A stretch of DNA of 64,000 nt from JAIESQ01 sp964495375 (GTDB lineage: Bacteria; Planctomycetota; Planctomycetia; Pirellulales; JAEUIK01), in assembly GCA_964495375.1 (NCBI GenBank), contig CAZBWM010000016.1, positions 31,776-95,775 on the forward strand. Direction: 5' to 3'. Positions 1 through 11,100 of the stretch are shown piece after piece. The position numbers were made by a program, and so were the translations under genes. The notes beneath the pieces were generated by a model. That model saw only the letters and a list, made by a program, of their open reading frames with translations. It made no database searches and was not told where the DNA came from. Positions within the stretch are counted from its first letter, which is position 1; every line of letters begins with the position of its first letter.

Positions 1-106
1 CGACAAGCAAGGCTGCCACCTCGGCGGGCAAAGGGCCCGGCAGGTTCCTATTCGCTGGACTGGCCATCTAAGTCATTCTACCGCATGGACCAACGATTTG
101 GTGCGT

Positions 107-2713
107 TTAAGCCAGCTTCCGCAGCCGACGCACCAACCATTCGACACATAAGCATCCGCACAAGAACATCATCGTATACGCGTTATCCCACAGCGGCCGG
201 GGGATGTCCGACACCGTTAGCGTGCGGCTCCGATTCGGCAGCACGTCCCACAGCGCCGGTTGTGCGGCCGAGCCAAACGCCGCCGGCATGCCGACGTAGT
301 AGACGCCCCCCGTCTCGCGCGTCAGCTCTCCCAACAAAGCATCGTTCCGCTGCGGGCTCTCACGCTCGAGATCCGGCACGCGAATCTGAATCCGCTTCGT
401 CAAGCGCTCGTCGGCGCTGTCGGGCACCAACAATTCCAGCCGGCAGGCCCCTTCGCTGCGCACCACAAACTCGCCGGCGAACGCGCCCGCCCGTGTGGGG
501 TCGGGGAGCATCTTCACCTGAAAGTTCGTTTGATCGCTCAGCGCGACGTCGAGCGTCACGCTGTCGGCCACCAGCGGTTCGAGCTGCGCGTTGTTGAGCT
601 GCGCCCGCACCGCGACCGTCTGGCCGACCAGGTAGCGATCGCGCTCGACCAACAGCACGCCCCGGCTCGAGCCGCGCAGCAGTCGCCCCTGCGAGACGTG
701 TCGAATCAGCTTCGTATAGACCTGCTCGAAGTAGGCAGGATCGACGCTCCGTAGTCGCCACATCTCGCCGCTGCCGAGATAGAAGACGCGTCCCGAACCG
801 TAAAACTGCCCGACCAGAAACGGCGGCAACTCGCCCCCAGTCGCCGTGCGCGGATCAGAAAACCGCGCATAAACGGTCGCGCCTGGCTTGGGCCCGTGTA
901 CTGCCGAATAACCATAGACTCCCGGGAACGTGGTCCAAGCGGCGCTACTGCTCGTGGCCGAATCGCCCAACCACAGGAAGTCGGCCTCGAGCCCTTCGCG
1001 CGTGAAGTCGAGCGCCCACGGTTCGGCCGACTGATAGCGCGTCCCTTCGAGCGTGGCGAAGCGATGCTGAAACTCGACCGGGTACAAGTCGCGCAGTTTG
1101 GCCAGCGCCGGCGCCTCGGGCCACGTCTGACCAAACACCGGACCCGGAATGAGGATCAAGCCCCCCGCCTGCTCGCCGACCCAGCGTTCGAGCAGTTCGA
1201 TCTGCTGCTTGTCGAGTTGCTGCCAGTCGGGGTCAAAAGCCACGATGCAGTCGTACTGCTCGAGCTCTTCGCGAGTGCTGGGGAACTCTTCCAGGATCGC
1301 GTTGGCTTCCTGCGAGATGCCCGCTTGGGCCGTTTGCAGCAAGATGTCGACCACCATGTTGCGATCGCGATAAAGCTGCGTGTGCAGAAAGCAGTATTCG
1401 CGCGTCGGCCCGCTGGCCAACAGCAGCACGCGCGTCTTGTGCGAAACGATTTCCAGATCGACCTGCTGCTGGTTGTCGCCGGGGTTACTGTCGTCGGGCG
1501 GAGCCGCCACGCGCAACCGCAGCGTCTCGCGACCCGGCTCGGTCGGTGTCAGTTCAAACTTGACCGGCACTACTTCGCCATCGGCCCCCAAAGTCACCTG
1601 CTCCGAGCCAACCAAGGCTCCCAGATCATCCGCATTCGCCGCGGCGCCACTATCGCTTTGGGGGCGCGAATACAGCTCGACCTGAACCGTGCGGCCCCCC
1701 AACCCCTGCGATTGCACGTAGCCGGTGACCGTGTAGGTATCGCCCGGGAACGCCCGGGCCGGCGCCACCAGGTCGCTGATCCGCACGTTCGTGGGCTGCC
1801 GCTCCGATCCAATCCCCACCGCGTGGACCGGGATGCCCAACTCGTGCGCGAGCGCCATAGATGGGGCGAGATCGACACCGGCGTTCTGGCCGCCATCGGT
1901 CAGCACGGCGACGCCCGAAAGGGGGTTCGCCCGTTCGTCGTACAACAGATCGCGCAGCGATTGCCCAAGCCGCGTCTCGGCGCCGCGCGGGGCCAGCGCC
2001 GTTGCCCAGTCGATCGCCACCGGCTGGCCGTTCTTGGCGTCCGCGGCCTTGCTGGCGTCGGCCGACGGGGTCGCTTGATCCGCTTCCGAGTCGACCCCGT
2101 GGGGCGCTAACTTTGGCAGTGTCGCGATGGCGGTCAAATGCTGATCGAAACCGGCCACCACGACGTCGTGCGTCGCCCGCAGCCGCTGCAAGAGCTCACG
2201 TTCTTGGAACGCACGGATGACAGAATCGGCGCGCTGGGGGGCAGCGGTCGTCGAAGGAAATTGCTCGTCGGTCAGCCCCATGCTCAAACTGGTATCGCAC
2301 ATCAAGAGCACGCGCGAGGGGGTCGTCACGTCGCGCTCGGTGCGCCACTGTGGCTGCAACCAGATGACCACTAGCGCCACGATCACCGCGGCGCGCAGCG
2401 TGGTCAGCAGCAGCCGGATCGGCAGCCCCTGCTCCACCGCGTCGCGCCGATAGAGCCAGACGGCAAACGCCAGCAGGGCAATGGTCGCCAGCACCGGCAA
2501 TGCCCAGTCGCTGCGCGATTGGATGCGGCCGAACTCGAAGAACGTGCGACTGACGGCTTCGTTGGATGTCGCAGCGCCCGCGCTCGATGCCCCGGCGCCG
2601 GCGTTTCCACCAGCAGCCGCGCCATCGTCCGCAGCCAGCGCCACGTTACCAAGACCAATCGCACCCAGTCCGATCACCAGACCGATCACGGCGAACCAGA
2701 GGAGATGCCTCAT
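107..2713 (-). CDS. VWA-domain membrane protein (BatA/glutamine-amidotransferase-like)
   Basis: About 868 aa. A hydrophobic N-terminus (residues 1-28) is followed by membrane segments near 70-88 and 103-120. A VWA domain begins near 133 and carries a complete MIDAS motif, CDTSLSMG, with D140, S142 and S144. The middle resembles the glutamine-amidotransferase-like fold of planctomycete VWA membrane proteins. The C-terminus ends in a membrane helix plus basic tail (LVRRLRKLA). The start at 2713 is chosen because its ATG overlaps the stop of the upstream BatA-type gene in an ATGA junction; longer starts would lie inside that gene. It is the last gene of the MoxR/DUF58/BatA block. The VWA family role is metal-dependent protein binding; the exact function here is unknown. 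Confidence 0.85.
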   Translation of the reverse strand: MRHLLWFAVIGLVIGLGAIGLGNVALAADDGAAAGGNAGAGASSAGAATSNEAVSRTFFEFGRIQSRSDWALPVLATIALLAFAVWLYRRDAVEQGLPIRLLLTTLRAAVIVALVVIWLQPQWRTERDVTTPSRVLLMCDTSLSMGLTDEQFPSTTAAPQRADSVIRAFQERELLQRLRATHDVVVAGFDQHLTAIATLPKLAPHGVDSEADQATPSADASKAADAKNGQPVAIDWATALAPRGAETRLGQSLRDLLYDERANPLSGVAVLTDGGQNAGVDLAPSMALAHELGIPVHAVGIGSERQPTNVRISDLVAPARAFPGDTYTVTGYVQSQGLGGRTVQVELYSRPQSDSGAAANADDLGALVGSEQVTLGADGEVVPVKFELTPTEPGRETLRLRVAAPPDDSNPGDNQQQVDLEIVSHKTRVLLLASGPTREYCFLHTQLYRDRNMVVDILLQTAQAGISQEANAILEEFPSTREELEQYDCIVAFDPDWQQLDKQQIELLERWVGEQAGGLILIPGPVFGQTWPEAPALAKLRDLYPVEFQHRFATLEGTRYQSAEPWALDFTREGLEADFLWLGDSATSSSAAWTTFPGVYGYSAVHGPKPGATVYARFSDPRTATGGELPPFLVGQFYGSGRVFYLGSGEMWRLRSVDPAYFEQVYTKLIRHVSQGRLLRGSSRGVLLVERDRYLVGQTVAVRAQLNNAQLEPLVADSVTLDVALSDQTNFQVKMLPDPTRAGAFAGEFVVRSEGACRLELLVPDSADERLTKRIQIRVPDLERESPQRNDALLGELTRETGGVYYVGMPAAFGSAAQPALWDVLPNRSRTLTVSDIPRPLWDNAYTMMFLCGCLCVEWLVRRLRKLA

Positions 2714-4932
2714 CGGGCACCTCCCTTCGTCGTCGGGTGATAGCTCGACGCGTAGGCCAAGAGTTGTTCGCCAACCAGCAGCGCCACCAACAGCACCAGT
2801 AACGTCGAACTCAAGTTGAAGCCTGCCAGGTTCGGCGCGCCCCATACGCGATCGTCCGAGCGGTGAAACTCGAACGGCACGTCGGGGAGCGTGGCCTTTA
2901 ACTGTTGGCCATCGACCAACGCGAGGTTCCCTTCGGCCGGTACCACGTTGAGTGCGAAGCGTCGCAGCTCGGTCTGGCCGTCGACGGCCTGCAACTCGGC
3001 TGAGTAGATGCCAGCCCGCGGCGTATCGACCAACGACGCGGCTTGACCGCCAACAGGTGCGCCGCCAGCAGCGCCAGACAGCGGTGCCGCCGCAACCAGC
3101 GTGCTGCTGTCGGCGCCGGGGACGTTGAACTTGACCTCGGGTTGGAACCGCGCGCGATCGACCGCGAGCACCAGCGGTGCGCCGACTTGCCGATCCCCCT
3201 CGGCGGCCGGCGCGGGGGACAAGTACGACTGCAACTCGAGCATCGCCACCACGTAGCTGGGATTGCGTCCCCAGTTATTCCAAGCCGGGCCCGCGGTCGT
3301 CAGAAACGCGACCACGCGTCCCGCGCCAAACTTGCGCTCCAGCACCAGCGGCGCGCCGTTGCGCAACTTGGCCAGCACCTGCGTTTCGGGCGGCAGCACC
3401 GTATCCTCGCGTTCGCGCAGGCCGAAGTAACGATCGACCACCACGGTCTGCAAAAAGCTGTTGCGCTCGCCGGCGAACACGCGAAAGATCGGATGATCGG
3501 TCACCTGCAAGTCGGGCGTGCGCTCGAGCCGATCGACGAACAACGGCGTCTCGCTCCCCAGCGGCGCCGGGAACAGCCCCTTGCCATCGCGGTAGAGCTG
3601 CTCGTTGATCAGCTTGGCGTCGCTCTGCGGGCCGACGAAGAAACCGACGCCGCCCCCAGCCTTTGCGAACTTCTCAAGCGCGGAGACCGCCCGCGAATCG
3701 AGTTGGCCAGCGTTCATCACGTAGATCGTGGAAAACCGATTGAGCGGCGAGTCGGCCAGAAACTGCGGCGTCTCCAACCGCGGTTCGACCCCCGTGCGTA
3801 CGTTGCCGCCAGGGGAGAGCGCCAACGACAAGAACCGCCCGTCGCGGGCGAGCTCATCGCCATCAATCACCAGCACGCCGACACCCAGGGGAAGCGACAC
3901 GAGCGCATGCCGGACATTGTCCGCGGCCACGACGTCGTTCTCCAGCGAAGCCGTCACGACGTGATCGCCGGCCGTGGGAAAATTCACTAGCACCCGGCGC
4001 GACTCGACCGCCCCCGGTTCGATCGCGTCGATCACCAGCGAGGGGCGCGCGTGGCCGTCTTCTTGCAGCAACACGGTGACGTCGCGAGCGCGCTGGCGAC
4101 CAAAGTTCTGCACCGAGATATCGAAAAAGAAGGGGACTCCGGCGGCCCGCGTGCCGGCCTGCGGCGTCAAGGAGACAATCCCCAAGTTGTCGTGCAGCGA
4201 CGGCACGCACTGCACGAATTGAATTTGCGACTCGGCCCCCTGCCAGGCGGCCAAGGCTTCGCGCACGTCCCCCGGCTCGCGCCACTCGTTGGCGCGGAAG
4301 TCGCTGACGACATACAGAATGCGATTCTCCTGGGGACCATCGGCCAGCAGCCGACCCACGGTTTCCAGCGCTGCGGCGGGGCCGGCTGCCGTCTCCGACG
4401 GATCGAAGTCGGCCAGCAGTTCGCGCAATCGGCCAGCGAGCCCCGAGTCGAGCGGCACGCTGAGCAAGTCGGCGGCGCGCCCGTCGGCCAGTTTGCCGGC
4501 GCGCGAGAATCGCAACAACGTGAACGTTTGATTGCCACCCCGCGCGGCCGCCTGTTCGGCAATCCGTTCGATCACTTCGCGGGCGCGGGCAAAACCGCTC
4601 GTCTCGGCCCAGCGATCGCTCATCGAAAAGCTGTCGTCCAACAGCACCACGTGGTGCGTGCGCGCCGAGCCGAGCCAAGCCCCCATCCGCGGAGCGATCA
4701 GCGGCTGCGCGAGCATCAATACGATGAATGCCACGACCAGCACACGAGCGGCCAAGAGCAGCAACTGCCGCAGCAGCACCCAGCGCTGGTTCTTCTTGCG
4801 GCTTTCGAGCAAGAAATCCATCGCCGCCCACTGCACGCGACGATGGCGCCAGAGGTTGATCAGGTGAATCAGGATCGGCGCAGCAATCAGGCCCAGGCCC
4901 CAAAGCAGCGCGGGATTTACGAACGCCGTCAT
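2710..4932 (-). CDS. BatA/VWA-domain membrane protein
   Basis: 740 aa. The N-terminus is the BatA/aerotolerance-regulator type: a membrane helix (about 8-28), a short basic loop with WRHRRVQWAAMDFLLES, and a second helix (about 55-80). A VWA domain follows with the MIDAS motif DDSFSMS (D99, S101, S103). After a beta-rich middle there is another membrane helix near the C-terminus (NLSSTLLVLLVALLVGEQLL). It starts one base after the DUF58 stop and ends in a four-base overlap with the next VWA gene, so translation is probably coupled. In Bacteroidetes, BatA proteins work with MoxR ATPases and DUF58 proteins. A similar chaperone or periplasmic stress role is inference. Confidence 0.87.
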   Translation of the reverse strand: MTAFVNPALLWGLGLIAAPILIHLINLWRHRRVQWAAMDFLLESRKKNQRWVLLRQLLLLAARVLVVAFIVLMLAQPLIAPRMGAWLGSARTHHVVLLDDSFSMSDRWAETSGFARAREVIERIAEQAAARGGNQTFTLLRFSRAGKLADGRAADLLSVPLDSGLAGRLRELLADFDPSETAAGPAAALETVGRLLADGPQENRILYVVSDFRANEWREPGDVREALAAWQGAESQIQFVQCVPSLHDNLGIVSLTPQAGTRAAGVPFFFDISVQNFGRQRARDVTVLLQEDGHARPSLVIDAIEPGAVESRRVLVNFPTAGDHVVTASLENDVVAADNVRHALVSLPLGVGVLVIDGDELARDGRFLSLALSPGGNVRTGVEPRLETPQFLADSPLNRFSTIYVMNAGQLDSRAVSALEKFAKAGGGVGFFVGPQSDAKLINEQLYRDGKGLFPAPLGSETPLFVDRLERTPDLQVTDHPIFRVFAGERNSFLQTVVVDRYFGLREREDTVLPPETQVLAKLRNGAPLVLERKFGAGRVVAFLTTAGPAWNNWGRNPSYVVAMLELQSYLSPAPAAEGDRQVGAPLVLAVDRARFQPEVKFNVPGADSSTLVAAAPLSGAAGGAPVGGQAASLVDTPRAGIYSAELQAVDGQTELRRFALNVVPAEGNLALVDGQQLKATLPDVPFEFHRSDDRVWGAPNLAGFNLSSTLLVLLVALLVGEQLLAYASSYHPTTKGGAR

Positions 4933-4933
4933 C

Positions 4934-5845
4934 TCAGTTCCGGTGGTGCATGCCGAGTCGATTGCTCAGGTAAGCGGCCAGCGCCGCATCGAGCGGCTGA
5001 CTGGTGCGTACCAGCGCGTAATCGACCATGTTCTGGGCGCAGCCGCGGCGCACTTCGTCCAAAAACTCGTGCAACGCGGCCAAGTACCCCTCGCGCAGCG
5101 CGCGGGGGTTGCAAGTCAAACTCTGCGGTAACTCCAGACCCTCAAATTTCGTCGGGCCCGTGAACGGAAAATCCAATTCGTCGTCGTCCATGATGTGGAT
5201 CACCAGCACGTCGTGCCCGCGCTGCCGTAAGTTGCGCAGCCCCTTGAGCAGCGAGTGCCGATCCCCCAGCAGATCCGAAATCAGGATCATCATGCCGCGC
5301 TGGGGATAGGTTTCGGCCGCTTCGTTGAGGATCTCGACGAGCTGCGTTTTCTGCGCGGGGTTGCTCGTGGCCAGCGCGTGGATGATCGAATCGAGGTGAT
5401 TGTGCCGGGCCCGCTGCGCAGTCTTGGCGCGCACCGTTTCGTCGAAAGCCAGGCAGCCGATGGCGTCTTGCTGCCGCAATGCCAGGTAGGCCAGGCTCAC
5501 CGCGACCGTGCAGGCGTATTCGTACTTGTTCAGTGGCCCCGAGCCGTACTGCATACTGGCCGAAACATCGACCAACAGGGTCGCGCGCAGGTTGGTCTCT
5601 TCTTCGAACTGCTTGACGTAGTAGCGGTCTTGTTTGGCCCACACCTTCCAATCGACGTGCCGGAGATCGTCCCCTGGCGCGTACTCGCGATGTTCGGCAA
5701 ACTCGACCGACTGGCCGTGGTACGGGCTCTTGTGCATACCCGACAGAAAGCCCTCGACCACGTGACGGGCGCGCAGCTCGAGCCGACTGATGCGCGCGAG
5801 CGCCGGGGGGTGCAAGAAGCGTTTATCGACTGGGATACTGGCCAT
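4934..5845 (-). CDS. DUF58 domain-containing protein
   Basis: 303 aa, the usual length for soluble DUF58 proteins. The signature YAPGDDLRHVDWKVWAK lies at residues 55-71. A VWA-like region follows, with an intact DVSASMQ motif (D93, S95, S97) and later a SDLLGDRHSLLKGL segment. DUF58 proteins are regularly encoded next to MoxR ATPases and VWA proteins, as here: moxR lies 158 bases upstream and the BatA gene starts one base downstream. No signal peptide is visible, so it is probably cytosolic or associated with the membrane partners. The molecular activity of the family is not established. Confidence 0.92.
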   Translation of the reverse strand: MASIPVDKRFLHPPALARISRLELRARHVVEGFLSGMHKSPYHGQSVEFAEHREYAPGDDLRHVDWKVWAKQDRYYVKQFEEETNLRATLLVDVSASMQYGSGPLNKYEYACTVAVSLAYLALRQQDAIGCLAFDETVRAKTAQRARHNHLDSIIHALATSNPAQKTQLVEILNEAAETYPQRGMMILISDLLGDRHSLLKGLRNLRQRGHDVLVIHIMDDDELDFPFTGPTKFEGLELPQSLTCNPRALREGYLAALHEFLDEVRRGCAQNMVDYALVRTSQPLDAALAAYLSNRLGMHHRN

Positions 5846-6003
5846 GTTGTGTCATCGAAGGTGCCGATCCGTTTGTTATTGGGAACACTCAATCACGCTT
5901 GTGTGCCAGCTTGCTTGTCGGCCATCACCATCACAAATGCGAGAACTGCGCGCGACAAGCAAACCGTGGCACACCCTCGAAGCATCGTTCGGAAAAACCT
6001 TCG

Positions 6004-7056
<1,053 letters not shown>

Positions 7057-7096
7057 GGTGTCTGTTCCTAGGTCGCTTGGCGCCGGCAGGGTTTGC

Positions 7097-8188
7097 CTAG
7101 CGCTGGTAGATGGGCAGGTAACCCTTCTCGAGTTGCAGAATCACGAGGTTCGTCGCGGTGGTGTAAATCGGGCCGACATAACCCTGCGTCCAAGAGCCAT
7201 CGGGGCTCTGTTCGTTCAACAGCTTGGCGGCCACGCGCTGCCGGTAATCGTCCCACTCGGCCCCCCCTTCGCGGTACAACACCTGCGAATAGTAATAGTG
7301 GGCGTAATGCCAGTGGCCGAAACCCTGGTTGTTGATGTTGGACAGGTTCTTTTTGCAGTAGTCCATCAGCTTCGGCACGAACTCGCTGTCGTAGTCGCCG
7401 GCGTTGAACAGGCAGCAAATCGCCGCTGCCGAAATTGCCGGGCGCGCGCCACCCCCCTGCAAACTGTACTGCACGCCGCCGTCGGGCAAGGTGCAGCGCT
7501 GGATGTAGCCGATCGCTTTGTCGATGACCTCTTTGGGGACCGGAATGCCGGCGTTGCGGCAACTGCGCAGCGCCTGCACTTGCGTAATGGTGGTCGATCC
7601 CTCGTCGCGGTCGCCGCCGTCCTTGGCGCTGGTGTAGTACCAGCCGCCGGCCGACGATTGCGCCTCGCCGCAGAACTGCACCGAGCGGGTCAGTACGTCG
7701 ACCAAGGTTTGCCGGCGATCGAGATCTTCTTCTTCCCCCAACACTTGGGAAAGGAAGACCATTGAGAACCCATGGCCATAGGTGTAGCGATTGTCGCGCG
7801 TGGGGTCGCCGATCAGGCCGTTTGGCCGGCTGCGACTCACCAGATAGTCGACGGCGCGGCGAACGTTCTCCGCGTATTTGCCCTGCGTGGCGGTCGAACC
7901 TTCGGCCAACAGGGCCACGCCCGCCAGGGCCGTCATCGCGGTGGGATATTGTCCGTTGTTGGCGCTCCAGTGCCCCAGCCGCGACTGCGTGCGGGCGATC
8001 CAATCGAGACCGCGCGTCACGGCGCGCTCGACCCGCGGATCGTTACCGCCGCCGGCGGCCGCCGCACGTGCGAGACGCGTAAGCAGCCCGCCCGTGCTGG
8101 CGAATGCCGTGCCAGCCATCGTCGCGCCGCCAACGAGCGATGCCAAGAACTGTCGTCGGTCATGCTGCGTGTCGTGGTCGCGCGTCAT
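7097..8188 (-). CDS. Tat-exported prenyltransferase/squalene-oxidase-repeat (alpha-toroid) protein
   Basis: 363 aa. The N-terminus has a twin-arginine signal: DRRQFLASLVGG at residues 10-21, a hydrophobic stretch and an Ala-rich cleavage region. The rest consists of (alpha/alpha) toroid repeats of the terpenoid-cyclase/prenyltransferase type, seen as recurring Gly-Gly-Trp-Tyr, DGGVQYS and NEQSPDGSWTQGYVG segments with alternating helices. The DxDD motif of squalene-hopene cyclases is not visible, so a binding or non-cyclase role is likely. Its ATG overlaps the stop of the upstream PQQ gene by four bases, and moxR starts 40 bases downstream, tying it to the MoxR block. Function unknown. Confidence 0.85.
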   Translation of the reverse strand: MTRDHDTQHDRRQFLASLVGGATMAGTAFASTGGLLTRLARAAAAGGGNDPRVERAVTRGLDWIARTQSRLGHWSANNGQYPTAMTALAGVALLAEGSTATQGKYAENVRRAVDYLVSRSRPNGLIGDPTRDNRYTYGHGFSMVFLSQVLGEEEDLDRRQTLVDVLTRSVQFCGEAQSSAGGWYYTSAKDGGDRDEGSTTITQVQALRSCRNAGIPVPKEVIDKAIGYIQRCTLPDGGVQYSLQGGGARPAISAAAICCLFNAGDYDSEFVPKLMDYCKKNLSNINNQGFGHWHYAHYYYSQVLYREGGAEWDDYRQRVAAKLLNEQSPDGSWTQGYVGPIYTTATNLVILQLEKGYLPIYQR

Positions 8189-11100
8189 CGCTCGTCCTCC
8201 TTGACCGCTTGCTCGGGCGCTTCGGGCTTCGCGGCTGGATCGGCCGGCGCGGCAGGATCGACGCCCGTCGCTTCCGGCTTGGCGGCAGCCTCGGCGATAG
8301 GTTTGTCATCCGGTTGATCCGCGGAACCTTCAGCGGGTTTCTGGGTGCCGTTCGCGTTCGGTTTGTCGGCGCCATTCTCTACGGGCTTTTCACCTTCAGC
8401 GGCCGGGGCCGGGGCCGGGGGCGGTTCGGCCTCGTTGGTGAATTTCATCCGCAGCGAATGTTGCGGCAGCTTCAATTCGACGGTCGCGTTGGCCGGCTCG
8501 GAGACCAATTCGTACATCCCCAGGTGAGATTTGACTCGCTCCTGGTGCAACGTCTTGCCGGTCCGCTTGTCGATGCATAACAGCGTGGTGTACGGCTCGC
8601 GATTGTTGGCGTTTTGCGGTGTCGGCCGCTCGTACACTCGCGCCGCGAAGACCAGCACCGGCAACTCCTGCGGTTGATCGAGCGTGACGCTTTGCTTTTC
8701 GATCGGCGTCTGCCAGAGCTTCTCGCCGCTGGCCAGATCGAAGCCGTAGGCCAGCCCGTTCAACAAGGGATTCGTCGGCAAGCCCGGCACCGGCTGAATC
8801 GTCACGCCGTCCTGATGATTGGCCCAAGGGCGATTCGTGAACAAGAACAGCCGCTCGGCCGACGCCAGCAAGTAAATCTCTTGCAGTTGCGGTTCGGGCT
8901 CGATGGCCGTATCGACGAGCTTCCGCCCGTCGACCAGCGACACCGCGACGAACCGCCCCGCCGGCTCGACCGCGCCGAGCACTTCTTGCCCGAGCTGATA
9001 GCACTTGGCGTCACCGGCGAACGTGTGCCGCCACACTTCGCGCTGTTCCCAGAGATCGAACATCTGGAACCACTGCTGCCCGTCGCGCACTTCCCAGGTG
9101 AGCAGGTTGCGCCCGACCGACACCACGCGCTCGTTCGGTGGGGGAACAAGCCGTTTACCGAGCTCGCGCCCATCGAGCGCGTCGAGCACCAGCGCCTCGC
9201 GACTTTCACCCGCCACGACGAAGATCATCTCGTCGTCGCCGAAGACCTCGCTCCCCGGCTCCAAGTTGTGACGAATCCAAAGCGTCTGCCCGGTCGCCGG
9301 ATCGATGGCCACTAACTCGCGATTGCGCTGGAAGCAGAAGATGTCCCCCCCCAGCGGCCCGAGCTGCCCGATCGCCCGGCCGAACGAATCGGAAATGATC
9401 CACCGCCGCTGGCCCCACGGCAGATCGAGCTGCCGCTGATGCACGCCGGCGTTCATCTGCATGCCCGGCAGGCTCTCGCTCAAGTCCTGCGACCAGATGA
9501 TGCGGGCAGCGCCACCATTGCCGGCCGCCGCGAGCGTGTCGATCGCGATGATCTGCTGCCCGAGCGAGACGAGCACCAGGTGACCGAAAGTGCGTGCCTG
9601 CATCACGGCGCGGTTGACGACCTGGTTGATCTTGCCGCTGGGGTCGGCCAACGACGCGCGCCACAAATCTTGTCCGTTGCTGTCGCGGCCCACCAGCGCC
9701 TGATTGTCTTGCGAGAGCGCGACCGTCAGGCTCCCCGTCCCTGGCTCCGTCTGCGCGGCGAACTCGATCTGGAAGAAGCGTTGCCCAGCATTGGCCTTGC
9801 GCTCTTCGCGCTCCATGATCACGCGGCCGATCGGCCAGGGGGACGCCGTGGAAAATAGCCGGGCAATCGCCGGGTCTTGCCGCAATTCGGCGGCCAGTTG
9901 CTGGCCGGTTTTGTCGTCCAGGCACTTGGCGTCGGCAAACTCGGCGGCCAGCCGACGCGCGTAGCGCGCCGCATCGGCCGAACGGCCGGTCGTCTTCATC
10001 AGCAGCGCCAACCGGGCAACGGCCCTGCGCACCAGGTCGCTTTGCCCCGAACGTTCGACGCGCCGCCAGAGAAACTCGGCTTCGAGAAAGTTCCCGCCGC
10101 CGACGAGACGCTGCGCAAGTTGATCGCGCGCAATGTCAGCCGCCGGCTCATCGCCAAAATACTGAATGAAATGCCGCAGCGCGTCGGGGCCGTCGCTGGC
10201 GGCCGCCTCTTTGGCCAGGCGTTCGATCGACGCCGTCAGTTCGGCTTGCTGCGCGACCGGCGCTCCGGCCGTCAGCGCGGCCAGGCCGGTTTGCGTCCAG
10301 CGATCGCGACGCACGCTGCGCGCGGCCTCCACGCGCTCCAGTGCCGGGGGGCCCAGCGCGCGATCGGCCAGGCGCAAGTACATCGACACGGCCCCCGTTG
10401 CGTCTCCCGTTTCGCGCAGACCCGAGGCCATCAGCCGCAAGTAGCGGCTGCGCTCGTCGGGCGTGCGCACCAGTTTTTCCAGCTCGTCCGCGTCCCCCCG
10501 ATACGTTTTGAAATTGACCGCCAGCGCCTCGAGCAGCCCATCGACCAGATGCTCGCGCGTGCGACTCTGTGGCGACAGCAGATAAGAGCGCCGCAGATCG
10601 GCCACGGCCCGCTCGATCTGACCATCGTGCAACAGCACGGTGCCGCGCTGCGCCAGGGCCGCCGGATCGTCAGGCTTGCGGGCGAGAATCTCCTCGACCT
10701 GGCGCTTGAGCGAATCCAACTCGTGGTACGACTCGATGACGTCGATCCCTTGCGACAGCACCTTGCCGCGGTAGCACACCAGGTTCCCCGGCACGCGCCC
10801 CTTCCGCGACTTGCTGCGGGCGACGATGCGCCCTTCGTTCAGATCGACGGCGGCCACTTCGGCCGACGACAGCGGCACAAAGTAGCGATCGCCACTCATG
10901 AACCCGCGCCCGCTCGGCAAGCTGCCCGCCGGTAGCGGCACCGCGCCGCTGGCCCACGCCGGCTGACCATCGGCGAGCTTCAGCGCCTGCACGCCCGAGC
11001 GGCCAACCAAAATAACTTTGCCCTGATGAACGCCCGCCACATACAGATTGTCGCCGCGTGGCTGCTTCCAGATGACTTCGCCATCGAGCAATCCCAGACA

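Noticed and set aside
896..2110. Long plus-strand open frame opposite the VWA gene
   Set aside because: Its peptide is Arg/Gln/Ala-rich without domain character, and the minus frame has a VWA motif, membrane helices and normal coding bias. It is the GC-driven antisense shadow.
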